Source: Nocardioides sp. zg-DK7169 (GTDB lineage Bacteria > Actinomycetota > Actinomycetes > Propionibacteriales > Nocardioidaceae). Taken from it: 64,000 bases of DNA. The notes beneath the pieces are model-generated. The model saw only the letters and a list, made by a program, of their open reading frames with translations, did no database searches and was not told where the DNA came from. Position 1 is the first letter of the stretch. Every line of letters begins with the position of its first letter. A program made the position numbers and the translations under genes. Below are positions 1 to 8,047 of this stretch, piece by piece. Location: assembly GCF_013155365.1 (NCBI RefSeq), contig NZ_JABJRA010000001.1:310001-374000 (forward strand), read 5' to 3'.

Positions 1-17
1 CAGGGGCAGCGGGGGTC

Positions 18-560
18 TCACGCATCGCCGACCGCCCGGTGGTAGCGCCCGCGGCGGTGCGCCAGCGCCTCGTGGTCCTCGCCGACGACGAGCTCCTCGA
101 CGGTGCAGGTCAGCAGGTCCGACCAGCCGACGGTGGCCACCGACTCCAGGCGTACGCCGGCCCACGTGGTCGCCGTCGCCAACCGCGGGCCCCAGGCGGT
201 CTGCTCGAACTCCGCCTGCCGGAACACCCCGCCCGGCGCCGGAGCGGTCCCGGCGAACATGTCGGCCAGGCCGCGGTCGGGCCAGGAGAGCAGCTGGACG
301 ACGCAGCGCGCGCCGTCCTCGCCGGTCCCCGAGTCGCCCAGCGAGTCGCGCAGCGCGTCGGCCAGGTCGGAGTCGGGGTCCACCAGGGCGAGCAGGCGGG
401 CGGGCTCACCGGCGGCGACCATCAGCGAGGTCACGGTCAGTCCCGCGCGGTCGGCACCGGAGCCGGTGGTCCACAGCGACACCGCGCCGCCGAGGCGTCC
501 CCGCAGCCGCCGCACCCGGTCCTCCCCGGTGGGGAAGGGATGCGTGGAGTGGATCGTCAT
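18..560 (-). CDS. Flavin reductase-like FMN-binding protein
   Basis: A 180-residue soluble protein resembling the flavin reductase-like split-barrel family, which binds FMN or FAD and often supplies reduced flavin to monooxygenases. The N-terminal stretch with SLWTTG and GLTVTSLMV fits the flavin-contacting strands of that family. Its ATG overlaps the stop of the upstream sensor kinase by 4 bp (ATGA), so it can be translated from that mRNA. A TAGGGT box at 567-572 also lies 6 nt before the ATG, suggesting a second, leaderless transcript. No partner oxygenase is visible; the gene ends 17 bp from the window edge. The family call is moderately sure, the substrate unknown. Confidence 0.7.
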   Translation of the reverse strand: MTIHSTHPFPTGEDRVRRLRGRLGGAVSLWTTGSGADRAGLTVTSLMVAAGEPARLLALVDPDSDLADALRDSLGDSGTGEDGARCVVQLLSWPDRGLADMFAGTAPAPGGVFRQAEFEQTAWGPRLATATTWAGVRLESVATVGWSDLLTCTVEELVVGEDHEALAHRRGRYHRAVGDA

Positions 561-1633
561 GGGCCGACCCTAGGGCCCCGCGGGACGACGACCTCCCACT
601 CGGTGCCGAACGCGCCGGTGCTGAGCTCGGCGCTGCCGCCGAGGTCGGCCACCCGGCCGCAGATCGACTGGCTGACGCCGAGGCGTCCCTGGGCGACGGC
701 CTGGTCCAGCCGGCCGGCGGGGATCCCGGGGCCCTCGTCGCGCACCGAGATCGCCACCCGGTCGCCGACGTCCTCGAGCAGCACCCAGGCGGGCGCGTCC
801 GCGCCGACGTGGGTCCGCACGTTGTCCAGGCAGGCGCGCACGACCGCCACCAGCTCCTCGACGGCGTGCGCGGCCAGCTCGACCGGGGCGCCGGGGGTGG
901 CGACGCTGACCCGGGAGGAGCCGAGCGCGGCCAGCGCGGTGGTGAGGTCGGCGATGCCGGTGCGGTCCTCGGGGCCCACCGCGTCCTGGGCCTGGATCAG
1001 GCGGCGCAGCGCGGCCTCCTGCTCGCCGGCGAGACGGCCCAGCTCGGCGCCCTCGCCGCCCAGCTCGGCGCCGCGGCGCTGCACGAGCGCCAGCACCTGG
1101 AGCACGCCGTCGTGGACGGCCCGGCCGAGGCGCACCCGCTCGGCCTCCGCGGCCGCCTCGCGCTGGGCGCGGTCGCGCTCGGCGGCCATCCGTCGCAGCG
1201 AGTCCGCCATGTAGCCCACCACCGGACCGCCGATGAGCAGCAGGAAGACGTTGCCATAGTTGCCCTGGCTGACCTCGGCGCGCACCAGCAGGTCGGTGCC
1301 GGCGAGCACCGCGCCCGCGAGCAGCCCGCCGCGCACGCCGTACCGCACCGCGAGCGCGAGCAGCGGACCGGCGACCCAGAAGCCCGGCACCGTGGCCTGG
1401 AACCCCTCGCCCTTGAGCAGCGGGGACGACACCAGGGCCGCGACCGCGACCGCGAGGTCGAGCCCGAGCAGCACCGGCGTGCGCCGGGCGGCGTCCGCAC
1501 AGGCGTGCAGGACGTACGCCGTCCAGGCGCCGAGGAGCACCACGACCACGACGCCCGCGACCGGGCGCTGGAAGTTGTCGGCGTTCCAGAGGTTGACCGC
1601 GACCGTGTTGACCCAGAACACCACGCGCAGCAC
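557..1633 (-). CDS. Sensor histidine kinase, MacS-like (NarL-partner type)
   Basis: A membrane sensor kinase with about five hydrophobic segments in the first 150 residues, then a HisKA_3-type phosphoacceptor motif AVHDGVLQVL (His174) and a HATPase domain with DEGPGIP. The short multi-TM sensor without an extracytoplasmic domain resembles actinobacterial MacS-like kinases. The GTG at 1633 is used here, but in-frame codons continue upstream to about 1702 and encode plausible sequence (EDRLFRALAVLRVV), so a non-canonical CTG start around 1702, next to the acyltransferase stop, is possible. No response regulator is adjacent: the following gene is the flavin reductase, so the partner must lie outside the window. 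Confidence 0.85.
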   Translation of the reverse strand: MLRVVFWVNTVAVNLWNADNFQRPVAGVVVVVLLGAWTAYVLHACADAARRTPVLLGLDLAVAVAALVSSPLLKGEGFQATVPGFWVAGPLLALAVRYGVRGGLLAGAVLAGTDLLVRAEVSQGNYGNVFLLLIGGPVVGYMADSLRRMAAERDRAQREAAAEAERVRLGRAVHDGVLQVLALVQRRGAELGGEGAELGRLAGEQEAALRRLIQAQDAVGPEDRTGIADLTTALAALGSSRVSVATPGAPVELAAHAVEELVAVVRACLDNVRTHVGADAPAWVLLEDVGDRVAISVRDEGPGIPAGRLDQAVAQGRLGVSQSICGRVADLGGSAELSTGAFGTEWEVVVPRGPRVGP

Positions 1634-1698
1634 GGCGAGCGCGCGGAACAGCCGGTCCTCGACGGTCGGCGCCGGGCGGCGCCAACCGAGCGGGTCGA

Positions 1699-2436
1699 TC
1701 AGGACGCCTTCTTCTGCTCGGCCGCGTGGCGGGCGGCGCGGGCCTGCTCCTTCGCCTGCTCCTTGGAGAGCTCCTTGGCCTGGGCGGCGTACATGTCGAC
1801 GTACTCCTGGCCGGAGAGCCGCATGATCTCGTACATGATCTCGTCGGTGATCGAGCGCAGGATGTAGCGGTCGTTCTCCATGCCCTCGTAGCGCGAGAAG
1901 TCCAGCGGCTCGCCGAACTTCACCACCGGGCGGGTGAACCTGCCGAACTTCTTGCCGGGGGGCGCGACCACGTCGGTGCCGATCACGGCGACCGGGATCA
2001 CCGGGGCGCCGGTCTCCAGCGCGAGGCGGGCCACGCCGGTCTTGCCGCGGTAGAGACGGCCGTCGTGGGAGCGGGTGCCCTCGGGGTAGATGCCGAAGAG
2101 GTGGCCCTCGCCGAGGATCCGCTTGGCCGCGCTGAGCGCGCCCTCCGCGGCACTGCCGCTCGCGCGGTCGATCGGGACCTGGCCGGAGCCGCCGAAGAAC
2201 GCGCGCTGCAGGGCGCCCTTGATGCCGGTGCCGGTGAAGTACTCGGCCTTGGCCACGAAGGTCACCCGGCGCGGCAGCCGCAGCGGCATGAACAGCCAGT
2301 CGGCGTAGGACAGGTGGTTGCTGGCGAGGATCGCCGGGCCCTCGGAGGGCACGTTGTCGACGCCGTGCAGCTCAGGACGGAACACGACCTTGAGCACGGG
2401 GCCGAGAGCGACCCACTTGAGGAACCAGTACAACAC
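1699..2436 (-). CDS. 1-acyl-sn-glycerol-3-phosphate acyltransferase family protein
   Basis: A PlsC-type acyltransferase that would transfer an acyl chain to lysophosphatidic acid, or a related acceptor, at the membrane during phospholipid synthesis. The HX4D catalytic motif is HLSYAD (residues 41-46), the EGTR motif that binds phosphate is at 119-122, and VIPVAV near 146-151 is the fourth family motif. The C-terminus is a charged Lys/Glu/Ala-rich helix. The GTG at 2436 is preferred because GGAAGG lies about 9 nt upstream; another GTG at 2445 is in frame. Much longer in-frame extensions run into the divergent hydrolase and are not real. Length 245 residues, normal for the family. Confidence 0.88.
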   Translation of the reverse strand: MLYWFLKWVALGPVLKVVFRPELHGVDNVPSEGPAILASNHLSYADWLFMPLRLPRRVTFVAKAEYFTGTGIKGALQRAFFGGSGQVPIDRASGSAAEGALSAAKRILGEGHLFGIYPEGTRSHDGRLYRGKTGVARLALETGAPVIPVAVIGTDVVAPPGKKFGRFTRPVVKFGEPLDFSRYEGMENDRYILRSITDEIMYEIMRLSGQEYVDMYAAQAKELSKEQAKEQARAARHAAEQKKAS

Positions 2437-2472
2437 GCGCAGCACCTTCCGAACACGACCCGGACAGCCGAA

Positions 2473-2487
2473 CTCTAGACCTAGGAT
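2473..2487. promoter_or_regulatory. Divergent back-to-back -10 boxes for acyltransferase and hydrolase
   Basis: The 57-bp gap holds TAGGAT (2482-2487) exactly 6 nt before the ATG at 2494 on plus, and on minus TAGAGT in the overlapping CTCTAGACCTAGG stretch, which would start the acyltransferase mRNA with a short leader carrying its GGAAGG site. The two -10 boxes sit side by side, so the promoters probably compete or share an RNA polymerase landing site. Confidence 0.5.
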
Positions 2488-2493
2488 CCGCCC

Positions 2494-3264
2494 ATGACGA
2501 TCCACCCGCTCGCGGCCCCCCTCTCGGTCCCTGCCCGACCCGAGCTCACGGGCGGGCGCCGGGTGGGCGTGCTGCTCAGCCACGGGTTCACCGGCCAGCC
2601 CGCCTCGGTCAAGCCGTGGGGCGAGCACCTCGCCGCCCTGGGGTACGCCGTGGAGGTGCCGCGGCTGCCCGGCCACGGCACCACCTGGCAGGAGATGAAC
2701 ACCACCCGGTGGGAGGACTGGTACGGCGAGCTGGGCCGGGTCTTCGACGGGCTGTGCCTCGAGAACGACGCCGTCGTCGTGGGCGGGCTCTCCATGGGCG
2801 GGGCCCTCGCGCTGCGCCTGGCCGCCGACCACCCCGACCGGGTCGCCGGCGTCGTGGTGGTCAACCCGGCCGTGGCGACGCGCCGCCTCGACGTCAGGCT
2901 GCTGCCGGTGCTCCAGCACGTGCTGCCCTCGATGCCGGGCATCGTCGACGACATCCGCAAGCCCGGCGTGACCGAGCACGGCTACCCGCGCACCCCGCTG
3001 CGCGCCGCCCGCTCCATGTTCCGCGCCTGGCCCGAGCTGGTCGCGGCGCTGCCGCAGGTGACCGCACCGCTGCTCTACCTGCGCTCGCGCGTGGACCACG
3101 TCGTCGACGACCTGTCCGAGCCGCTGATCACCGAGCGGGTCTCCTCGAGCGAGGTGCGGGTGGTGCACCTCGAGGACAGCTTCCACGTCGCCACCCTCGA
3201 CCACGACGCGCCGCGCATCTTCGCCGAGACCGCCGACCTGCTCGCCCGCGTGAGCGCCCGATAG
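2494..3264 (+). CDS. Alpha/beta hydrolase (carboxylesterase/monoacylglycerol lipase-like)
   Basis: A 256-residue serine hydrolase. The nucleophile elbow GLSMGG (98-103) carries Ser100. Asp201 in SRVDHV and His231 in DSFHVA complete the triad, and HGFTG at 30-34 forms the oxyanion loop. The sequence resembles small carboxylesterases and monoacylglycerol lipases that act on short to medium acyl esters, which would fit its position opposite a lysophospholipid acyltransferase, but the substrate is not readable. The ATG is 6 nt after TAGGAT, implying a leaderless mRNA. The next plus-strand gene follows after 32 bp. Confidence 0.88.
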   Translation: MTIHPLAAPLSVPARPELTGGRRVGVLLSHGFTGQPASVKPWGEHLAALGYAVEVPRLPGHGTTWQEMNTTRWEDWYGELGRVFDGLCLENDAVVVGGLSMGGALALRLAADHPDRVAGVVVVNPAVATRRLDVRLLPVLQHVLPSMPGIVDDIRKPGVTEHGYPRTPLRAARSMFRAWPELVAALPQVTAPLLYLRSRVDHVVDDLSEPLITERVSSSEVRVVHLEDSFHVATLDHDAPRIFAETADLLARVSAR

Positions 3265-3296
3265 CGCCCCCACCCCCACGGAACTAGGCTGGACGA

Positions 3297-3692
3297 GTGC
3301 AGCGTGGAAACGACGACGAGGTCTGGCGCGGCATCGTCGAGAACTACGGCGAGCGGCCGCAGCTCGACGACGCGCCCGCCCCCGTGGAGCCGGCCGAGCC
3401 GGAGCCCGAGCCGTTCGCGGCGTACGTCGTCGACCCGGACCCGGAGCCCGAGGAGGGCTTCGTGCCCCCGACTCCCCCGCCACTGCCCCGCCCCACCCGG
3501 GACCGGTTCGTGGCGTGGGCCGGCGTGTTCGGCTCCCCCGCGATCCTGCTGCTGTGCCTGCTGTTCGGCGTCTCGCTGCCGGGGATCGTGTCCTACCTGC
3601 TGGTCTCCGGCTTCGTGGGCGGGTTCGTCTACCTGGTCTGGCGGATGCCGCGGGAGCCACGCGACCCCTGGGACGACGGCGCCCGCGTCTGA
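3297..3692 (+). CDS. Conserved hypothetical membrane protein
   Basis: A 131-residue protein I cannot assign to a named family. The first half is acidic and Pro/Glu-rich (EPEPEP-like stretches). The second half has two hydrophobic segments, roughly residues 72-92 and 95-113, then a short basic/acidic tail, so it is probably a small two-helix membrane protein with a long cytoplasmic N-terminus. TAGGCT at 3285-3290 is 6 nt before the GTG, supporting this start and a leaderless transcript. It follows the hydrolase and faces the ROK operon. Confidence 0.65.
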   Translation: MQRGNDDEVWRGIVENYGERPQLDDAPAPVEPAEPEPEPFAAYVVDPDPEPEEGFVPPTPPPLPRPTRDRFVAWAGVFGSPAILLLCLLFGVSLPGIVSYLLVSGFVGGFVYLVWRMPREPRDPWDDGARV

Positions 3693-3734
3693 CCCCGGCC
3701 CTGCTGGCGCGCGTGACCGCGTGCTCAGGTGGGC

Positions 3735-4694
3735 TCAGGTGAGGTCGCGCAGGGTGGCGCGCGCGGCCAGGCGGGCGGCGCCGATCACGCCGGCCTCCGG
3801 GCCGAACCGGGCCCGCAGCAGTCTCGGTACGACGCGGTGGTGCGCCCCGACCAGGCTGCGCCGCAGCGCCGCGCGGGCCGGCTCCAGCAACAGCTCGTCC
3901 GCGGCCGAGACCCCACCCCCGACGACGACGGCCTCCGGGTCGAGCGCCGCGACCAGGTTGGCCACGCCGACGCCGAGCCAGTCCCCGACCGAGGCGAAGG
4001 CGGCCAGGGCCACCGGGTCGCCCTGCGCGGCCGCGGCGCTCACCATCGGCCCGGTGAGCCGGCCCGGGTCCCCGCCGCACGGCTCCTCGAGCAGGGTGGG
4101 CTCGTGACCGAGGCGGGCCCGGGCGTGGCGCACCAGCGCGTTGCCGCTGCAGTACTGCTCCCAGCACCCGCTGCCGCCGCACTCGCAGGCCAGCCCGCCG
4201 GGCACCACCTGCTGGTGGCCGAACTCCCCGGCCATCCCGTTGCGGCCGCGCAGCAGCCGGCGCCCGAGCACCACGGCGCCGCCGATCCCGGTGCCGAGGG
4301 TGATGACCAGCACGTCGGAGAACTCCCGCGCGGCGCCGTGCTCGACCTCCGCGTGGGCCGCGCAGTTGGCGTCGTTGTCCATGACGACGCTCGTCCCCCA
4401 GCGCTGCGCGAGGCGCGCGCGGACCGGGTCCTCGCGCCACGGCAGGTGCGGGGCGAACATCACCCGCTCCCCCGCCGGGTCCACGAACCCCGCCGCCGCC
4501 AGCCCGACACCGTCGATGCGCCGACCGTCGGCCACCTCCAGCACGGCCTCGGTGAGCGCCTGCTCGAGCACGGCGACCTCGACGCGCCGTCCAGGCGTCG
4601 TACGCCGTGCGGTGCGCAGCACCGACGCGTCGGCGTCGACCTCGGCCGCGAGGACCTTGGTGCCGCCCACGTCGACCCCGATGTGGAGCGCCAT
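3735..4694 (-). CDS. ROK family sugar kinase, paralogue 1
   Basis: A 319-residue ROK protein (repressor, ORF, kinase family) without the N-terminal helix-turn-helix of the repressor branch, so a sugar kinase rather than a regulator. DVGGTK near the N-terminus is the phosphate-binding motif, NDAN carries the catalytic Asp, and CECGGSGCWE matches the ROK zinc signature CxCGxxGCxE. FAPHLPWRE corresponds to the glucokinase motif FAPNxxWR. It is the last gene of the operon, 16 bp after a paralogue with the same motif order, so the pair looks like a tandem duplication. Some substitutions (DNDANCAAHAE for the usual ENDANAAALGE) suggest a shifted substrate range. Confidence 0.85.
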   Translation of the reverse strand: MALHIGVDVGGTKVLAAEVDADASVLRTARRTTPGRRVEVAVLEQALTEAVLEVADGRRIDGVGLAAAGFVDPAGERVMFAPHLPWREDPVRARLAQRWGTSVVMDNDANCAAHAEVEHGAAREFSDVLVITLGTGIGGAVVLGRRLLRGRNGMAGEFGHQQVVPGGLACECGGSGCWEQYCSGNALVRHARARLGHEPTLLEEPCGGDPGRLTGPMVSAAAAQGDPVALAAFASVGDWLGVGVANLVAALDPEAVVVGGGVSAADELLLEPARAALRRSLVGAHHRVVPRLLRARFGPEAGVIGAARLAARATLRDLT

Positions 4695-4710
4695 CGTCGC
4701 GGGTCCCGTC

Positions 4711-5652
4711 CTAGCGCCGCGCGAGGTCTGCGGCGCCGACCATGCCGGCCCGGTTGCCGAGCACGGCGCGGCGGATCTCCAGGCTCGGGCGGTACCCGCG
4801 GCCCGGGAGCTGGGCGTCGAACGCCTCGCGGGCCGGGTCCAGCAGCAGGTCGCCGGCCTCGCTGACCCCGCCGCCGATCACCACGACCGCGGGATCCAGG
4901 ACGGCGGCCAGCGAGGCGATGCCCTCCCCGATCCAGCGGCCCAGCCCGGCGAGGCAGGCGCGGGCGAGCTCGTCGCCGGCCTGGGCGGCGCGGGTGACCA
5001 GCGGCCCGTCGATGCGCTCGGGGTCGCCGCCGGCGAGGTCCAGCAGGCCGGCGCCGCGCGCCGGGTCCTGCCGCACCGCGGCCCGGGCCTCGCGCACCAG
5101 TGCCGAGCCGCTGGCGTACTGCTCCAGGCAGCCGCGGTTGCCGCAGCCGCACGGCAGGCCGTCGGGCACGACGCGCAGGTGGCCGATCTCGGCACCGACG
5201 CCGAAGCCGCCGCGGTAGAGGGACCGGTCGAGCACCAGGCCGCCGCCGACACCCGTGCCGATGGTCAGCAGGAGCAGGTCGTCGACGTCCTGGCCGACGC
5301 CGAACCGGAACTCCCCCCACGCCGCGGCGTTGGCGTCGTTCTCGATGACGAAGGGCAGGTCGACGCGCTCCTCGAGCTCGTCGCGCAGGCTGACGTCGCG
5401 CCAGGCGATGTTGGGGGCGAAGTAGATCTTGGCCCGGTCCCGGTCGATGTAGCCGGCCGCGCCGACGCCGACCGCCGAGATGTCGTGGCGCGAGCCGAGC
5501 TCCTTGACCAGGCCGGTCACGGCGTCCTCGATGGCCTCCACGTCGGTCGCCGGCGACTCGACGCGCAGCTCCTCGAGCACGGTGCCGTCCTCGGCGACGA
5601 CGCCCCCGGCGATCTTGGTGCCGCCGATGTCGATGCCGCAGGCGAGGCTCAC
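4711..5652 (-). CDS. ROK family glucokinase, paralogue 2
   Basis: A 313-residue ROK kinase, closer than its neighbour to standard actinobacterial glucokinases: IDIGGTK phosphate loop, FAPNIAWRD, ENDANAAAWGE with the catalytic Asp, and zinc motif CGCGNRGCLEQY. It would phosphorylate glucose with ATP, or polyphosphate in some actinobacteria. The GTG at 5652 overlaps the upstream gene's stop by 4 bp (GTGA) and has GGAGGAG about 5 nt upstream; longer in-frame extensions run through that gene and are rejected. In Streptomyces a ROK glucokinase is central to carbon catabolite repression, but I infer only the kinase role here. Confidence 0.88.
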   Translation of the reverse strand: MSLACGIDIGGTKIAGGVVAEDGTVLEELRVESPATDVEAIEDAVTGLVKELGSRHDISAVGVGAAGYIDRDRAKIYFAPNIAWRDVSLRDELEERVDLPFVIENDANAAAWGEFRFGVGQDVDDLLLLTIGTGVGGGLVLDRSLYRGGFGVGAEIGHLRVVPDGLPCGCGNRGCLEQYASGSALVREARAAVRQDPARGAGLLDLAGGDPERIDGPLVTRAAQAGDELARACLAGLGRWIGEGIASLAAVLDPAVVVIGGGVSEAGDLLLDPAREAFDAQLPGRGYRPSLEIRRAVLGNRAGMVGAADLARR

Positions 5653-6170
5653 TGCGCTCCTCCGCGGTCCGGCCCGCCGTCGGGATCCCCGAGGTCGTCG
5701 TCGAGGTCGATGTCGATGTGGTCGACCCCCGGACGCGGCGTGCGGGCGGCGTCGGGGACGGTGGTGGCGAGCAGGCCGGCGGCCGCCTTGGCCAGCGAGG
5801 AGACCGCGCTGGCCAGGTGGGTGCGGACCTCGGGGCTGGTCTGGCGCACCAGGTGCACCGCCCGGCAGACCGGGCACCAGGTGCACTCGGGGCCGCCCGT
5901 GTGACCGGCGTGCTCGGCGTGCTCGGTGTGCTCGCCCGGCTCACGGGGCTCACCGTGCTCCGGGTGGGTGTCCTCGGCGGACCCGGCAGACCCGGCGGCC
6001 TCGTGCCCGCCGGCCGGGTGGTCGCCGAACCCGTGCTCGCGAGCGAGGCCGGCGAGCGCGCCGAAGAGCTTCGCGGCCTCCTCGGTCACGCTGCCGATGC
6101 CGTCGGGGTGCTCCGCGGCGTCGGGGCGCGCGGGGTCCTGCTCGTGGGGTGCGTCGTGGGGGCCGGTCAC
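5649..6170 (-). CDS. DUF5304-type conserved protein
   Basis: A 173-residue protein of unknown function. The first two thirds are acidic and low-complexity (His, Glu, Pro and Ala-rich). The conserved C-terminal part carries CTWCPVCRAVH, a CxxCxxC arrangement that could bind a metal, followed by an amphipathic Ala/Leu-rich helix. This matches the DUF5304 family that occurs in actinobacteria beside an ArsA-like ATPase and a ROK glucokinase. It overlaps both neighbours by 4 bp, so translational coupling is expected and stoichiometric expression with the ATPase is plausible. No enzymatic motif is seen. Confidence 0.7.
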   Translation of the reverse strand: MTGPHDAPHEQDPARPDAAEHPDGIGSVTEEAAKLFGALAGLAREHGFGDHPAGGHEAAGSAGSAEDTHPEHGEPREPGEHTEHAEHAGHTGGPECTWCPVCRAVHLVRQTSPEVRTHLASAVSSLAKAAAGLLATTVPDAARTPRPGVDHIDIDLDDDLGDPDGGPDRGGAQ

Positions 6171-7420
6171 GCCAGGTCCTCCGTGGGCTGGTCGGGCTGC
6201 TGGGCAGGATGTGGGGCGGGCTGCTGGTCGGTGTGGTGCGGGACGGACTCGCGTTCGCTGCTCTCGACGAAGCGGACCCGGAGGCCGCCGTCGGCGACGC
6301 GCGCGCCGGCGACCCGCATCCGGGCGAGGCCCGAGGGCAGGGTCAGCAGCCGACGATACGACCCCACCGTCACGACCAGCTCCTCGCCGTTGCGCGCGAG
6401 GTCCACGTCACCGCGCTGGGCCAGCGGCAGCGCGAGCCGCAGCTCGGCCCCGCTCTCGGTGCGGCGCAGGGCGAAGGGCCCGTCCCCGGAGGGCGCGGCG
6501 AGTGGGTCGGCGCCGTCGTACACCTCGCGGGCGAGGGCGGTGAGCGCCGCGACGCCCAGCGGCTCGGCGTCGCGGTAGATCGAGCGCCACACCGGCAGCC
6601 CGGCGAAGGACTCCTCCACCTGCGCCAGCACCCGGGCCTGGGCCTGCACCCAGCCGGCGCGCCAGTCGTCGGCCCCCTCGGCGGGGAAGACCCGGTTGGC
6701 GAGCACCCCGTCGACGGTGTAGCCGAACAGCGAGAGGTGGGTCCAGGTACGCCGCGACTCGGCCAGCACCATCGCCTCGGGGGTGAGCACCAGCCGCACG
6801 CTCGCGCCCGGGCCGGTGAGCAGCGCGTGCACCTCGGCGAGCTCGGCGTGCAGCCGCTCGACCGCGTCGAAGACGTCCCCGCCCGGCATCGGGACCCCGA
6901 CGGTGCGCTGGAGGACCGGGCGCAGCGTGCGCACCACGCGCCGCTCGACCGGCAGCACCCGCTGGATGTACCAGCCCAGGGCCTCCGGCAGCGCGAGCAG
7001 CCGCAGCGTCTCCGCGGTCGGGCCGCAGTCCACGACGATGACGTCCCACTCCCCCGAGCGGGCGCGCAGCCGCAGCTCCAGCAGCGCCAGCACCTCCTCG
7101 GCACCCGGCAGCACGGTGAGCTCCTCGGCCGCCACCCGGTCCACCCCGACCGCGTCCAGCACCTGGAGCAGGTAGCGCTGCACGTCGGCCCAGGACTGCT
7201 CGAAGCGCAGCTGCGCGTCGACCTGCTGGACCCACAGCCGCGGCGCGACCTCGACCGGGTCCGCGCCGACAGGGACGCCGTAGACGTCGGCCAGCGAGTG
7301 CGCGGCGTCGGTCGAGAGCACGAGCGTGCGGGCGCCGTCCGCGGCGGCGAGGGCGGCGGTACCGGCCGCGAGCGTGGACTTGCCGACGCCGCCCTTGCCG
7401 GTGAGGAGGAGGATGCGCAC
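6167..7420 (-). CDS. ArsA/Get3-like P-loop ATPase
   Basis: A 417-residue member of the anion-transporting ArsA/Get3 ATPase group. The deviant Walker A GKGGVGKST is at residues 8-16, the A-loop/switch I reads STDAAHSLAD, and switch II reads DCGPTAETLR in place of the DTAPTGHTLR typical of arsenite pumps. The C-terminal 90 residues resemble the small HSP20-like domain found on many bacterial members. No arsenite-binding cysteine set or ArsB partner is nearby, so arsenic export is unlikely; a chaperone or targeting role is more plausible but unproven. The GTG start lies 55 bp after the SRPBCC stop, behind a 17-bp tandem repeat. Confidence 0.82.
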   Translation of the reverse strand: MRILLLTGKGGVGKSTLAAGTAALAAADGARTLVLSTDAAHSLADVYGVPVGADPVEVAPRLWVQQVDAQLRFEQSWADVQRYLLQVLDAVGVDRVAAEELTVLPGAEEVLALLELRLRARSGEWDVIVVDCGPTAETLRLLALPEALGWYIQRVLPVERRVVRTLRPVLQRTVGVPMPGGDVFDAVERLHAELAEVHALLTGPGASVRLVLTPEAMVLAESRRTWTHLSLFGYTVDGVLANRVFPAEGADDWRAGWVQAQARVLAQVEESFAGLPVWRSIYRDAEPLGVAALTALAREVYDGADPLAAPSGDGPFALRRTESGAELRLALPLAQRGDVDLARNGEELVVTVGSYRRLLTLPSGLARMRVAGARVADGGLRVRFVESSERESVPHHTDQQPAPHPAQQPDQPTEDLA

Positions 7421-7438
7421 GGCAGCGGTGGCTCGGCG

Positions 7439-7472
7439 GGGTCGCGTCGTGGGCGGGGTCGCGTCGTGGGCG
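7439..7472. repeat. Perfect 17-bp tandem repeat, two copies
   Basis: Two identical head-to-tail copies of GGGTCGCGTCGTGGGCG fill most of the gap between the SRPBCC stop (7476) and the ArsA-like start (7420). The repeat may be a replication-slippage product or a paired protein or RNA element; no open reading frame depends on it. Confidence 0.8.
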
Positions 7473-7475
7473 CGG

Positions 7476-7916
7476 TCAGCCCAGCGACTCGACGCGCTTC
7501 TTGAGGCCCTTGAGCGCGGTGTCGATGAGGATCTTCTCGCCCTTGCGCTTCAGCATGCCGATCAGCGGGATGGAGACGTCCAGGACCAGGCGGTAGGTCA
7601 CCTCGGTGCGCCCGGAGCCCAGGTCGCGCAGCGTGTAGGCGCCGTCGAGGGCCTTGAGCATGTTCCCCTCGACCAGGGTCCAGGTGACCTCGTCGTAGCC
7701 GTCCCACTCGTAGGCGAGGGTGTACTCGTCCTTGATCGGGGCGACGTCGAGGACGAAGTGGACCCGCTTGGCCCAGCCGTCCTCGCCCGGCTCGACGACC
7801 TGGACCTCCTGCATCCCCTTGGCCCACTGGGGATAGGCCTCGAAGTCGCCGATGACCTCCATGACCTGGGCCGGAGCGGCCGCGATCACGATCGAGGAGG
7901 TGGTCTGCTCGGCCAT
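7476..7916 (-). CDS. SRPBCC/START-like lipid-binding protein
   Basis: A 146-residue single-domain SRPBCC (polyketide cyclase/dehydrase-like) protein, a helix-grip fold that encloses a hydrophobic ligand. The N-terminal MEVIGDFEAYPQWAKGM segment and the strand pattern through the Arg/Glu-rich middle match the family. The ATG at 7916 has AAGGGGA 7 nt upstream, and a TACGCT -10 at 7966-7971 fits a leader of about 45 nt. It is the first gene of the five-gene operon and divergent from the acyl-CoA ligase, so a lipid or acyl ligand is an attractive guess. No catalytic residues are evident. Confidence 0.82.
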   Translation of the reverse strand: MAEQTTSSIVIAAAPAQVMEVIGDFEAYPQWAKGMQEVQVVEPGEDGWAKRVHFVLDVAPIKDEYTLAYEWDGYDEVTWTLVEGNMLKALDGAYTLRDLGSGRTEVTYRLVLDVSIPLIGMLKRKGEKILIDTALKGLKKRVESLG

Positions 7917-8047
7917 CGGTTCCCCTTGAGGTCGGCGTGGGGTCGGATCGGGTGGGGCGCTCGGCAGCGTACCGGATGAAGGAGCGCCGGAACCCGGCGG
8001 TAACGTGCACGACATTGACCACCTACGGTCCGACCAGGAGGAAAAAC
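7917..8047. promoter_or_regulatory. Divergent promoter region, SRPBCC operon / acyl-CoA ligase
   Basis: This 131-bp gap holds TACGCT on minus (7966-7971) for the SRPBCC-ArsA operon and TACGGT on plus (8024-8029) for the ligase, whose GTG has GGAGGA about 6 nt upstream. No convincing -35 hexamers or operator palindrome were found. Confidence 0.5.

Noticed and set aside
1699..4440. A 913-codon open frame on the minus strand through the hydrolase and ROK genes
   Set aside because: Only the last 245 codons (from 2436) encode acyltransferase; the rest is antisense to well-supported genes and is Arg/Pro/Ala-rich, as expected of high-GC shadow frames.
6167..7420. Arsenic resistance operon
   Set aside because: The ArsA-like ATPase has no ArsB, ArsC or ArsR neighbours and lacks the arsenite switch sequence.
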